Shown piece by piece: positions 16,889 to 24,831 of a stretch of 64,000 nt of DNA. Numbering within the stretch: position 1 is the first letter of the stretch; each line of letters opens with the position of its first letter. The stretch covers positions 61,261 to 125,260 of the forward strand of contig JACRJT010000046.1 of the NCBI GenBank assembly GCA_016215465.1, in the 5' to 3' direction. The stretch comes from Nitrososphaerota archaeon. Lineage in GTDB: Archaea > Thermoproteota > Nitrososphaeria > Nitrososphaerales > Nitrosopumilaceae. The notes beneath the pieces are model-generated. The model did not search any database. It saw only the letters and a program-made list of their open reading frames with translations, and was not told the DNA's origin. The position numbers were made by a program, and so were the translations under genes.

Positions 16889-17065
16889 GTGGACAAGTAC
16901 CTTCTTATCATTTTGACAATGCTTTCTGTGGGGATGGTATTTGCGGTAATGCGAACCCCGCCAAGCCTTGAACTGTTCTACGGCCAGCTTGCAGGTGCAC
17001 TAATCATAATCATATACTCTACAATCAAAAAGAGACGAACTCAACCACGAGCAAAACGACGATAA
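16889..17065 (+). CDS. small membrane protein
   Basis: 58 residues from GTG 16889 (MDKYLLIILTMLSVGM) with two hydrophobic stretches (about 4-20 and 31-44) and a very basic C-terminus (KKRRTQPRAKRR). A longer version from ATG 16850 is also possible. GATATATT near 16859-16866 could be the TATA box for a leaderless GTG start. Function unknown. Confidence 0.5.
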   Translation: MDKYLLIILTMLSVGMVFAVMRTPPSLELFYGQLAGALIIIIYSTIKKRRTQPRAKRR

Positions 17066-17347
17066 TTACATGTCTAGACCAAACGATTCTGCTAAATCTT
17101 GGAATCGTCTGTATGACTCTAGGTACTGCTTTCCCTTTGTTGTTATGACAAAGGTGTTCTTGCCGTCAAAGTCAATTTTGTTAATCAGGCCTGCACCGGT
17201 CAGGTTTTCGACAAACTTTGATAGTCTCGAATGTGACAGATTTGCCTTTGTTAGAAGGGATGTTACCTTGATGCCTTCTTGACCGCACTGATCAGTAGCA
17301 ACTAGTAAATCCGCTACAATTTGCATACTGGTTCGGTATGTGGTCAT
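17066..17347 (-). CDS. small winged-helix regulator (ArnR1-like)
   Basis: 93 residues from ATG 17347, which is 24-31 bases after TTATAT (minus strand), so leaderless. The pattern TYRTSMQIVADLL, IKVTSLLTKANLSHSRLSKFVENLTGAGLI and FVITTKGKQYLESYRRF is the compact winged helix that is multiplied in Thaumarchaeota. A clear paralogue is at 24828-25115. It is probably a transcription regulator; targets unknown. Confidence 0.75.
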   Translation of the reverse strand: MTTYRTSMQIVADLLVATDQCGQEGIKVTSLLTKANLSHSRLSKFVENLTGAGLINKIDFDGKNTFVITTKGKQYLESYRRFQDLAESFGLDM

Positions 17348-17493
17348 GACTGGTAGTCGTGTTAACTGAGATATAAGGCTATTAATGTTTCTCACGATCA
17401 TTTCACTCACGATTCAGGCATCTGTATAGATCTGATCGATGATTCAGTACTGACGATCATATTAATAATGAATCTGGTGTTTTTCCGGTAAGC

Positions 17494-18060
17494 TTGTCAA
17501 GTCCCGTTCCATGGTATGATGATTTTCTTGGGGTCGCGTATAGATACTATGATCTGAGGATGAACGTTGTTCCGCTGTTCCCTGAGAGAAAGACAGCAAA
17601 CGATCTGTGGAATAATGTGGCCCACTGGTGGAACGATCACGACATCAAGATACGATTTGTGGAAAACGGCGACCAGTACTGGTTCATCATGGGATCTGAT
17701 TCCAAAAGGCCTGATCGAAATAGGGGATTCTTCAAGGTTTTGCAAAAGTCGGAAAACTATGAGCGATTCAAAAAAGGGCACGCAGGCGAGGCCTACATTC
17801 GATTCGGAGTATATGCTGAAAAGAATGAAGAAAACGCAAAGGATGAGACCGTATGCAACTGCGGCCATAGAAAAGACGATCACGACGGCACCTGCCTGGT
17901 GGAGGCGTGTAACTGCCAAAAGTTTGAATCCTTTGTAGTGAATCTGCTAAAAAAGAAAAAAACCGTAACTAACATCAAGTTTCTAGAAGAAAAGGACGTC
18001 AAGGACGACTCACTTGCGTGGAACTGCCTTTATGTCAACAAGTACAAAAATTCTGAATAG
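17494..18060 (+). CDS. hypothetical protein with Cys/His cluster
   Basis: 188 residues from TTG 17494. The N-terminal part is rich in Trp, Tyr and Asp; the C-terminal part has CNCGHRKDDHDGTC-x6-CNC, a dense metal-site pattern suggesting zinc binding. ATATTAATAAT (about 17459-17469) is the likely promoter element, 25 bases before TTG. I do not recognise the family. Confidence 0.65.
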   Translation: MSSPVPWYDDFLGVAYRYYDLRMNVVPLFPERKTANDLWNNVAHWWNDHDIKIRFVENGDQYWFIMGSDSKRPDRNRGFFKVLQKSENYERFKKGHAGEAYIRFGVYAEKNEENAKDETVCNCGHRKDDHDGTCLVEACNCQKFESFVVNLLKKKKTVTNIKFLEEKDVKDDSLAWNCLYVNKYKNSE

Positions 18061-18231
18061 CTATTCCTTGTCAGTGTTTACCCGTACGTGCTCACCTGGA
18101 TAATATTCTCCAAGCTTTTTGGAATAACACGCGCTGCACAATGTGCCGTCAACATTCCATGATTTCATTGGGATGTATTTTTGTACGATCGGGCCTTTGC
18201 ATACGGCGCATTTCTCGTCAGCTATCAACAT
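18061..18231 (-). CDS. small zinc-ribbon protein
   Basis: 56 residues from ATG 18231 with two CxxC pairs (CAVCKG and CSACYS, 24 residues apart). TTTATATAG on the minus strand (18250-18258) fixes a leaderless start at 18231 rather than the upstream ATG at 18273. Convergent with the Cys/His protein, with adjacent stops. Function unknown. Confidence 0.6.
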   Translation of the reverse strand: MLIADEKCAVCKGPIVQKYIPMKSWNVDGTLCSACYSKKLGEYYPGEHVRVNTDKE

Positions 18232-18309
18232 GGTCGCATCTTTGATTTCTATATAAAAACCCTGTTCATCCACTCAAAAAATATTTGTTAAATAATAGTA
18301 AATTACAGA

Positions 18310-18383
18310 AAAATCACGATAGAGCGTCTGGCCATTGTAAATCTCCTGCAATTTTTACGTGGTTGGACTTCTATCGTGCTTTT
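18310..18383. repeat. inverted repeat directly after the AIPR stop codon
   Basis: AAAATCACGATAGA (18310-18323) and TCTATCGTGCTTTT (18370-18383) are reverse complements at 13 of 14 positions and enclose 46 bases. It could be a 3' RNA structure of the AIPR transcript or the remains of a small inverted-repeat element. Confidence 0.45.
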
Positions 18384-18385
18384 GA

Positions 18386-20140
18386 TTACAGCAAGCTGTT
18401 GACGAGCTTTTTGATGCTCTCGATCTCGTCCTCTTCCTGCCTTATTTTCTTGTCAATCACCCTAAGCATTGCCTCGTTCCAGACGTGATGCGAGAAAAAG
18501 TTGTGCTTTGTGTTTGCTATCTCCATTTCGTCGTCAACTACCGTGTCCTCTAGGAACTTTGTCACCACGACATCCGTTAGTTTCATAATGCGCTCGTTTA
18601 GCTTGTAGCTTTTGAATATCGGCTCTAGCTTCATCACATCCTCTTTAAAGTCGGATTTTGTTCCAAGGACGCTCCTGTGCAGTATTCTGAAATAAGCGCC
18701 TACAAAAAACAGAGTTGCGTATCTCTTTGTCTTGTGGCCACCCCGCTTGCCATACCCCAGCGTTTTTTTTGCATACTCTTTTACCAGGTACGGGTAAAGC
18801 AATAATCTATAATCGTCTTTGAGGTTTTCATTAAACACGTCATCATACTTGCTTCCGCGAGGCAAAAACTGTGCAGGCGAGCTGTACGATTCAGTTGGCC
18901 TCTGCTCTATTCCAGCAACTAATACTTGGATTGCGTCTTTTGCAACAATTACTTTTTTGTGATTATCTGGAAGGTACCTGTTGTATATGGTGTCACCGTT
19001 AAATTCAGTCTGCTGGGATTTTGTCTTGCTGTCAAATGATCCTGCTTGAATTTCATAAAAGTAGCCATAGTTTTCAAGCTGCGACTTGATGGACTTGTGA
19101 AAGTCCATAAGCGACACCAGATCCTTACCCCTGACAGAGTTTTGCGAGTTTCTGTACTTTGTTATGTTGTTCTGGTCTAGCTCATCGTCTGCCTTGATTA
19201 TGGTAACTGTGATACTCCCATCCAAATTGTTTGTTCTCTTTGCGTGATCCAAAATGGAGTTTGATGTCTGTGCACCGTTTACTATCTGCGGCGCATGAAG
19301 CATCATGTTGTTGTCTTCTAACTCTTCAAAATCGTTTACTACTATGGTGATTCCATTGTTGTAATAAAAGAACTTGTCAGGTGAGCTCTGTAGAGTCTCT
19401 CTTATTCCCTTGTTTACGTTTGTCTTAAACTGCATCCACTGCCTGATGTTTGACTCAAAGACATAGTCTCTGTTCTTGGCAACAAAGTCTGTCAGCTCCC
19501 TTAGTTTCAGAACGCCAAGAACCGTGTTCTTGTAGTGGATCATTTTTTCAAGCTTTATGCGGGATTTTTTGCCTGCTGCCGGCTTTTTGATGCGGTCCCA
19601 GAGGTTCTGTACTATCTTGTCCATGTCCAGTATCTCGACTGACTCGTCGCTTTGGTAGTCGACTTTTTGGTTTGTCACGTAACAGCACTCCACCCTGAGG
19701 TTTTTCTCCTGAATCTTTGTCACCAGATTTGCAAGCTCTGGTCTCATCTTTGTCACGTCGCGGTTTAGGAGACGTTTGACGTCATCTTTGAATTTGGCAA
19801 TTGCCTCGTTTGAGTGCGACGTCCCGTATTTTGACTGGAATAATCTAATCTTGTTATCTGAAAAATCAACTGGGAGATACGCGTCTATCCCGAGATCATT
19901 TGCGCCGTCTATTATGGCGTCTGCCGCATCGTCTTCTGTTGCCTCGTAGACTCGCGTCAAAACCCACTGGAGAAAATTGTGGCCCTTTTCGACGTCGCTT
20001 TTGCCTGCCTCTGTGTACTCTATCAAACTGTCTTTGATGTTTTCTGCAAAGCCTTCAAGGGGCTGCTCGCTTTTCTTTTGGAGCAGGAGCGACTGAGATC
20101 CTGGGATGTATTCTAACAATCCAGGATTTTTTTCCATCAC
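18386..20140 (-). CDS. AIPR (abortive infection phage resistance) family protein
   Basis: 584 residues. The AIPR signature is present as FFYYNNGITIVV (about 257-268) and APQIVNGAQTSN (about 283-294). Upstream, NDLGIDAYLP then IRLFQSKYG (Asp86, Gln102-x-Lys104) resembles the Mrr-like PD-(D/E)xK nuclease core with a QxK variant. AIPR proteins are linked to phage defence in bacteria, sometimes next to restriction systems; no methylase or other defence gene is beside it here. Predicted solitary nucleic-acid-cleaving defence effector. Two adjacent ATG codons could start it. Confidence 0.85.
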   Translation of the reverse strand: MMEKNPGLLEYIPGSQSLLLQKKSEQPLEGFAENIKDSLIEYTEAGKSDVEKGHNFLQWVLTRVYEATEDDAADAIIDGANDLGIDAYLPVDFSDNKIRLFQSKYGTSHSNEAIAKFKDDVKRLLNRDVTKMRPELANLVTKIQEKNLRVECCYVTNQKVDYQSDESVEILDMDKIVQNLWDRIKKPAAGKKSRIKLEKMIHYKNTVLGVLKLRELTDFVAKNRDYVFESNIRQWMQFKTNVNKGIRETLQSSPDKFFYYNNGITIVVNDFEELEDNNMMLHAPQIVNGAQTSNSILDHAKRTNNLDGSITVTIIKADDELDQNNITKYRNSQNSVRGKDLVSLMDFHKSIKSQLENYGYFYEIQAGSFDSKTKSQQTEFNGDTIYNRYLPDNHKKVIVAKDAIQVLVAGIEQRPTESYSSPAQFLPRGSKYDDVFNENLKDDYRLLLYPYLVKEYAKKTLGYGKRGGHKTKRYATLFFVGAYFRILHRSVLGTKSDFKEDVMKLEPIFKSYKLNERIMKLTDVVVTKFLEDTVVDDEMEIANTKHNFFSHHVWNEAMLRVIDKKIRQEEDEIESIKKLVNSLL

Positions 20141-20231
20141 GGCCTTGCTCTGGGAGTACTGTATTTAGAAAAGCTGGTTATTACATTATACCCAATGACA
20201 TTGAAATAAAGGAACAAGCAAACACCAAAGC

Positions 20232-20477
20232 ATGATCGAAAAAGACGACGCAGTAAAGGTGTTGCAGACTGTTGCAGAAAATCTCTTGGGCGTGGCAGGA
20301 AACCCGTCTAACTTTCAGAGGCTACCTGACAATTTTTGGGGCTATTTCGCAAAGGGTCACGACAAGAAGGGAAAGTTTGGCGTAATCGTGACGTATTCTG
20401 AGCAAGGTGCCGATATTGAAAACCTGCTTGCAATGTACGATGACTGGGCTGCCAAAAATAAAAAAGACGGCTCATAA
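20232..20477 (+). CDS. hypothetical protein
   Basis: 81 residues, acidic start (MIEKDDAVKVLQTVAENLLG), a centre FWGYFAKGHDKKGKFGVIVTYSEQ and a helical end. No membrane segment or known motif. Typical of small conserved proteins in this phylum, but I cannot name it. The blue copper gene follows after 15 bases and may be cotranscribed. Confidence 0.6.
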   Translation: MIEKDDAVKVLQTVAENLLGVAGNPSNFQRLPDNFWGYFAKGHDKKGKFGVIVTYSEQGADIENLLAMYDDWAAKNKKDGS

Positions 20478-20492
20478 TCTCTCCATTTGAAG

Positions 20493-20894
20493 ATGAAAAA
20501 GAAACTTGTCGCAGTATGTGTATCTGCAGTCTTGGCCTTGGTGGCCTTTCTTGGCAGCACTCAAGCTGGGATTATGGAGCCTGCAGCCATTCCTGTGGAA
20601 AAACCAAACGTGGTGATCCCAATGTCTGCATCGCGTCCTGGATGTGAGGAAGCAAACTGGTGCTATTCCCCGTCTGAAATTACCGCAAGTGTTGGTGGAA
20701 CGATAACCTGGATAAACGAGGATAGCGGGTTTCACACTGTAACAAGCGGATATTACGATAATTTTGATGGCACATTTGATAGCGGGCACATTGATCCTGG
20801 AAAGACGTTTTCCCACACGTTTGAAGAACTAGGAGATTTTCATTATTACTGTAACTTGCATCCGTGGATGGAAGGAACGGTCATTGTGAAATAA
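20493..20894 (+). CDS. secreted blue copper (plastocyanin-like) protein
   Basis: 133 residues with an N-terminal signal peptide (MKKKLVAVCVSAVLALVAFL, cleavage near AGIMEP) and one cupredoxin domain. Type 1 copper ligands are visible: His in NEDSGFHTVTSG, then Cys, His and Met in FHYYCNLHPWMEG. This would carry electrons on the outer face of the membrane. Ammonia-oxidising archaea use many such proteins in place of cytochrome c; that link is family knowledge. An additional CEEANWCYSP pair near the domain start may form a disulfide. Confidence 0.92.
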   Translation: MKKKLVAVCVSAVLALVAFLGSTQAGIMEPAAIPVEKPNVVIPMSASRPGCEEANWCYSPSEITASVGGTITWINEDSGFHTVTSGYYDNFDGTFDSGHIDPGKTFSHTFEELGDFHYYCNLHPWMEGTVIVK

Positions 20895-20969
20895 GAGACA
20901 ACTACAAAATTCATCTTATGTAAAACCCTCAAAACATCATGAAAGCGATGATTTCGTAAATTCAAATTT

Positions 20970-21190
20970 TTAGACCGTGATTTCTATGATTTTACTTTTT
21001 TCTTTACTTGCTCTGTCTTTGATGTAATCTAAAACTAGGTTGATCGCATCAACCATGTTTGTCTTTAACTCTGCCAGTGTTTTGCCTTGACTGATTGCAC
21101 CGGGAAATTCTAAACATTGACCGCTGTATCCGCTATCTTTTTCCTTGTTTACTATGATGGTAAATTTTCTTGATTTTTTAGATACTTCAT
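20970..21190 (-). pseudogene. HicB-like antitoxin, start frame broken
   Basis: From 21186 down, one frame reads VSKKSRKFTIIV, GYSGQCLEFPGAISQGKTLAELKTNM, DAINLVLDYI, a HicB fold ending at TAA 20970. That frame has no start codon; the only nearby ATG (21190) is one base out of frame and stops after 12 codons. One inserted base after ATGAA would restore it. Either a frameshift mutation, a sequence error, or an unusual start. No HicA toxin is adjacent. Confidence 0.7.
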
Positions 21191-21192
21191 GT

Positions 21193-21388
21193 TTAATGTA
21201 CTACATCTATTGGCGGAGGAATTGGCTCACTGTGTTTTTTTAGACTTTGAATATACCTCTATTGCATCTTTGATGTTATCTAGTGCTTCATTCTTGGTCT
21301 TTCCCTGTGAAATACAGCCTTGGAGTGATGGACATTTTGCAACGTATATTCCATCTTCATCCTTTTGCAGTGTTATTCTGTACTTCAT
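21193..21388 (-). pseudogene. HicB-like antitoxin with a late frameshift
   Basis: ATG 21388 begins MKYRITLQKDEDGIYVAKCP and SLQGCISQGKT, the typical HicB partial RNase H fold. As written it stops at 21227 after 53 residues. The other frame continues with the standard HicB ending SLKKHSEPIPPPIDVV to TAA 21193. The shift falls around GAGGTATATTC, before a run of seven A. It precedes a second broken HicB-like gene by 2 bases. Confidence 0.72.
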
Positions 21389-21542
21389 CTGGGTATTGTT
21401 ACTCAGTTTTCTTATTTAATCTCTATCGAGTCACATTGGATGAAAAACGAATTCGCTAGAAACTCTTATCTGACTCTTGTTTGGTAGGAATTTTTTTTCA
21501 ATTGCAGTATTAGCGTCGCAGGTATATCTGATGAAAATAAAG

Positions 21543-21615
21543 AGGTGAGGAAGGGATTCGAACCCCTATAAAATTCGCTTTGCAGGCGAACGCATAACCG
21601 CTCTGCCACCTCACC
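21543..21615 (-). tRNA. tRNA-Cys (anticodon GCA)
   Basis: Reverse complement folds with acceptor GGTGAGG/CCTCACC, anticodon stem TTCGC/GCGAA around CTGCAAA (anticodon GCA, at 21581-21583), T loop TTCGAAT and discriminator T. No intron and no encoded CCA. Confidence 0.95.
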
Positions 21616-21724
21616 GCATTGAACCAATCGATTCAACGAGAATTAAACTCTTTAGTTGGGCAGGTAAATCGCGAATAAATCCATCATGTGTTTATTTTTA
21701 TAATGTTTCTAAACTGGGAAAAGA

Positions 21725-21841
21725 CTAGCTTGTTTTTTCGTCTTGATATAGATCGTCTTTTTCTTCATTGCCTAAATCTTCAAACAGCTTGTCATATTTT
21801 TTGATGAACTCCTCTACAAATTTTTCGTCATCTTGGTTCAT
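21725..21841 (-). CDS. small acidic protein
   Basis: 38 residues (MNQDDEKFVEEFIKKYDKLF, then an acidic end with DDLYQDEKTS), one predicted helix. CTTAAATATT on the minus strand lies about 23-32 bases before ATG 21841, which supports a real leaderless gene. Located next to the histone gene. Function unknown. Confidence 0.55.
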   Translation of the reverse strand: MNQDDEKFVEEFIKKYDKLFEDLGNEEKDDLYQDEKTS

Positions 21842-21909
21842 CCCACACTAATGTGTTTTGTAATATTTAAGCCTGAAAAGACTTCCCTAAAACAAGGATT
21901 GGATCTAGG

Positions 21910-22131
21910 TTACGATTTTACAAAAGCCTTTGATGCAAGCTTGACGTCTTCAGCGCGTATTGTTTTTCTTCCCGCGTGGTTTGACATGTCAACTGCGCTG
22001 GTTGCTATCGTGGTTGCAATGTCTTCTAGGACACGCCTTAGTTCATCTGCAGACTCGTCGCTCACTCTTTCGGCCCCTGCCTTTTTTAGAATTCTGTACA
22101 TTGCCGATAATCCTAATTCTGATGACTTCAT
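21910..22131 (-). CDS. archaeal histone
   Basis: 73 residues from ATG 22131 with the histone-fold pattern: GLSAMYRILKKAGAERVSDESADELRRVLEDIATTIATSA split over helices 1 and 2, then NHAGRKTIRAEDVKLASKAF (helix 3 with the RKTI-AEDV loop). Binds and wraps DNA as dimers or longer filaments. The frame is open to 22206, but the extension has no similarity to histones. It is the only histone in the window. Confidence 0.93.
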   Translation of the reverse strand: MKSSELGLSAMYRILKKAGAERVSDESADELRRVLEDIATTIATSAVDMSNHAGRKTIRAEDVKLASKAFVKS

Positions 22132-22238
22132 ATCATCTGGATCTAAAGTGTCCTTCTGATAAAAGACTATAGCTAAAAAGTTCCACACAGTAATGGATTT
22201 TCGCAAACTTAAGTATCCCAGTACATTTCATCAAAAAC

Positions 22239-22991
22239 ATGTCCATGCTTGATGCGCACATTCACCTATCTGATCCTGCATATCAGGAAGACATGGAAAT
22301 AATCCTGGCCTCCATGAAAAGACTCGGCATCCGCGCATGCGCAGTATCGATGGATAATGATTCATCCAGAACTACACTAGAACTTGCAACAAGAAGCGAT
22401 TTGGTATTGCCATTTGTCGGGATACACCCAGAAAAGTTTGCAGACAATTTGGATTCGATGGTTCATCTAATTGAGGCAAACTCTGGTTTGATATCGGGGA
22501 TTGGAGAAATAGGACTGGACAAGACCTATGCCAAAACTGACGGTGATTTCAAAAGGCAAAAAGATGTCTTTGCAAGACTCTTGGGACTGGCAGAGAATCT
22601 CAAAAAGCCAGTATCTGTCCATTCTAGAAAGACATTGGATGAAATACTTGAGATAATTCCATCGTACAACATCTCTGGGCTTTTGTTGCACTGGTTTGAC
22701 GGAAGCAAAAAGCAGCTAAACACCGCAATGGATCTTGGATGCTTTGTGTCATACGGGCCAGTAATGGTGTACTCTCAGGACAAGCAGGTGCTGCTCTCCT
22801 GCACAAACCGTGACAAGATTCTAGTTGAAACAGACGGCCCTGTGAGGTTCTCACACTGTTTTGGCATGAAATCAGCGCAAATCAGCTTCATTCCAAGTGT
22901 GATATTCTGCCTATCCAAAATACTGGGGCAAAATTACGACGACTCCATATTGATGCTTGAAGAAAATTCCAAGCGCTACCTCGGAGCATAG
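22239..22991 (+). CDS. TatD-family metal-dependent hydrolase
   Basis: 250 residues. Metal-binding motifs of TatD: DAHIHLSD at the N-terminus, GIGEIGLD, KPVSVHSRKTLDEI, LLHWFDGS, and the late VETDGP. The family includes DNA exonucleases and D-aminoacyl-tRNA deacylase-like enzymes. CTTAAGTA at 22209-22216 gives a leaderless start at ATG 22239. Confidence 0.88.
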   Translation: MSMLDAHIHLSDPAYQEDMEIILASMKRLGIRACAVSMDNDSSRTTLELATRSDLVLPFVGIHPEKFADNLDSMVHLIEANSGLISGIGEIGLDKTYAKTDGDFKRQKDVFARLLGLAENLKKPVSVHSRKTLDEILEIIPSYNISGLLLHWFDGSKKQLNTAMDLGCFVSYGPVMVYSQDKQVLLSCTNRDKILVETDGPVRFSHCFGMKSAQISFIPSVIFCLSKILGQNYDDSILMLEENSKRYLGA

Positions 22992-23015
22992 TATAAAAAA
23001 CCCCCCAGAACAACT

Positions 23016-23339
23016 TTGAGAGTGGATAGAATAAAGCGACTTTCAATGCAGGCCATAGAACGATATGGCGCAAAGTTCACAGGCGATTTTACCGAGAACA
23101 AAAAAGTCCTAGAGCAAGTTTCTATCATCCGTTCAAAAGGCCTGAAAAATGAAGTCGCAGGCTACATTACAAAATATATCAAACGCGAAAAATCCTCAAA
23201 AGAATTACCAACTGAGGAAGAAGTCGAGGTTGAATCCGAAGAACTAGTAGATGAAACCGAAGACTCTGTAGTGGAAGACATGGCAGAGACTCCAGACGAA
23301 ATCGAGATAGTCGAAGAGCCAATCAAAGAATCAAGTTAA
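23016..23339 (+). CDS. rps17e: 30S ribosomal protein S17e with acidic tail
   Basis: 107 residues from TTG 23016. The first 65 match eS17: RVDRIKRLSMQAIERYGAKF, DFTENKKVL, RSKGLKNEVAGYITKYIKRE. About 40 extra residues follow, almost all Glu, Val, Asp and Ser, which the archaeal core family does not need. The tail is probably disordered. Followed by the ubiquitin-like/Cgi121 fusion after 29 bases. Confidence 0.9.
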   Translation: MRVDRIKRLSMQAIERYGAKFTGDFTENKKVLEQVSIIRSKGLKNEVAGYITKYIKREKSSKELPTEEEVEVESEELVDETEDSVVEDMAETPDEIEIVEEPIKESS

Positions 23340-23368
23340 TCTAGCCAATCATCTAAAACAAATTCAAG

Positions 23369-24145
23369 TTGCTCTCAATCAAATTACTGGGCGGTGCCAA
23401 GAAATCGTTTGGAACGGACTTTCTGCAAATAGACATTGAGGACATTTCAATCAAAACTCTGCTGGAACACCTCTTGTCGGTAAAGCCAAAGGACACCATC
23501 ACGCTTGATACAAAAAACATTCTTGTTGCAGTAAACGGCGTGGACTCGTCTGCACTGGACGGGTATGACACCGTCCTGCACCACAACGATGTGGTAACAA
23601 TAATCCCGATAATTCATGGCGGCGCTCATACCAGAAACAAATTTCAGGTTTATGCCAAATCTGCAGAATTATTCCATGTGAGAAACGTCCCTGGGAAAAA
23701 CTATGACTTTTTAAATTCGGTGAGAAAAAACTTTCCTGCCATACTGCTTGAGGGCATATCATCAAAGCACATACTTGGGATGACGCACGCAAAAAAGATA
23801 GTTGAGATTTCGCTTTTTGCGCAAAAACACAACTCCTTGTTATCCAAAAAGATTGAAACTGACATCTTGCTGCGATTTGGGGTGACCACCCAGATATCGG
23901 ATGCAATCAAAACAGTTGGTATAGCGAGCTCTGATAGATTTACAATAATTGCAATAGGAAAAAAATCTGAGCTTGACAGACTGTACAAATACCTAGAACC
24001 GTTCCTGACTTGCATTTCATTTGAAAACAACTCTAGTCTAATCCAAAAACAGTTCAAAATCACAAAAAAGCATCTTGGTTCTATTGATTCTAAAACCCCG
24101 CTTGAGGATCTGCTTGCAGAAAAGGCAGCAGTCCTGATTAGATGA
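23369..24145 (+). CDS. ThiS/MoaD-like domain fused to KEOPS subunit Cgi121
   Basis: 258 residues. Residues 1-85 form a beta-grasp ThiS/MoaD-like domain ending VTIIPIIHGG, where the di-glycine is normally the C-terminus. It runs straight into a Cgi121 domain (VYAKSAELFHVRNVPG, EGISSKHILGMTHAKKIVEIS, TDILLRFGVTTQISDAI). Cgi121 helps recruit tRNA in the KEOPS complex that makes t6A37. The start is TTG 23369. The unprocessed di-glycine is internal, so either the protein is cleaved or the beta-grasp part is structural. Confidence 0.82.
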   Translation: MLSIKLLGGAKKSFGTDFLQIDIEDISIKTLLEHLLSVKPKDTITLDTKNILVAVNGVDSSALDGYDTVLHHNDVVTIIPIIHGGAHTRNKFQVYAKSAELFHVRNVPGKNYDFLNSVRKNFPAILLEGISSKHILGMTHAKKIVEISLFAQKHNSLLSKKIETDILLRFGVTTQISDAIKTVGIASSDRFTIIAIGKKSELDRLYKYLEPFLTCISFENNSSLIQKQFKITKKHLGSIDSKTPLEDLLAEKAAVLIR

Positions 24146-24653
24146 TGCGCTTTTCTTTTTCCACAGACAGTATGTCTTCGTCTTTGAGAATGGAAACGCC
24201 TGATATCTTGCCTAGCACCTGGACTAGAATAATCCAGTCGTATTTCTCAAGCGAGACTTTGTTTTTTATCTGGTTTGCAATCTGAGTAATTATTTCGCCT
24301 GATGAAATGTCAGAGTGCCTTTTTTCAACAGTGATTCTGTATGTGTCATCTGGCTTTAGCTTGTGAATTTGTTCTGTCACTGCCTTTGTGATTGATTCTG
24401 TATCGGTGTTTACGGTTGCAAAAATTGGAATCACCCTGAGCGTGTACCGCATCGCCCACGGCTCGTCTTCGATTTTTTCGTGAACTTTTTTTACTATGTC
24501 CTTTGGATCGATTCTGGTATTTACTGTCAGGATTCCTGACATTTCTGTGATTGTTATTTGCGGATCTGAATCTCCAAGTTCTTCTAGTATTGAACTGATC
24601 TCAGCCCTTGTCTCCCCCTCAAAGTGTCTTGCACAGGTAACCATCAGATCCAA
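24138..24653 (-). CDS. THUMP-domain protein
   Basis: 171 residues matching stand-alone THUMP proteins (TAN1/THUMPD1-like): VTCARHFEGETRAEISSILEELG at the start, RVIPIFATVNTDTESITKAV, and YRITVEKRHSDISSGEIITQIAN with the RNA-binding pattern. TAN1-type proteins assist acetylation of tRNA cytidine 12. Convergent with the Cgi121 fusion, overlapping by 8 bases, so two tRNA-modification genes lie side by side. Confidence 0.85.
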   Translation of the reverse strand: MDLMVTCARHFEGETRAEISSILEELGDSDPQITITEMSGILTVNTRIDPKDIVKKVHEKIEDEPWAMRYTLRVIPIFATVNTDTESITKAVTEQIHKLKPDDTYRITVEKRHSDISSGEIITQIANQIKNKVSLEKYDWIILVQVLGKISGVSILKDEDILSVEKEKRII

Positions 24654-24741
24654 TTGTGATTTGGGATTTCTTTTGTTCAGTATTATACTGTTTGAAAATT
24701 TTTCTAAGAACTAAATACCTGATCAGACTATTATCAAATAG

Positions 24742-24831
24742 TTGAGCACAAAACCTGATTTGGATAACGACTTTGAGGATGATTTTGAGGATGCAGAAGA
24801 AGATGAAATCGAAGACGAAGACTTTGACTAG
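24742..24831 (+). CDS. possible very acidic small protein
   Basis: 29 residues from TTG 24742, nearly all Asp, Glu and Phe (DFEDDFEDAEEDEIEDEDFD). CTAAATAC near 24711-24718 is at the correct distance for a leaderless TTG start. Its stop overlaps the convergent winged-helix gene. It resembles other short acidic proteins near nucleic-acid-binding genes, but function is unknown. Confidence 0.4.
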   Translation: MSTKPDLDNDFEDDFEDAEEDEIEDEDFD

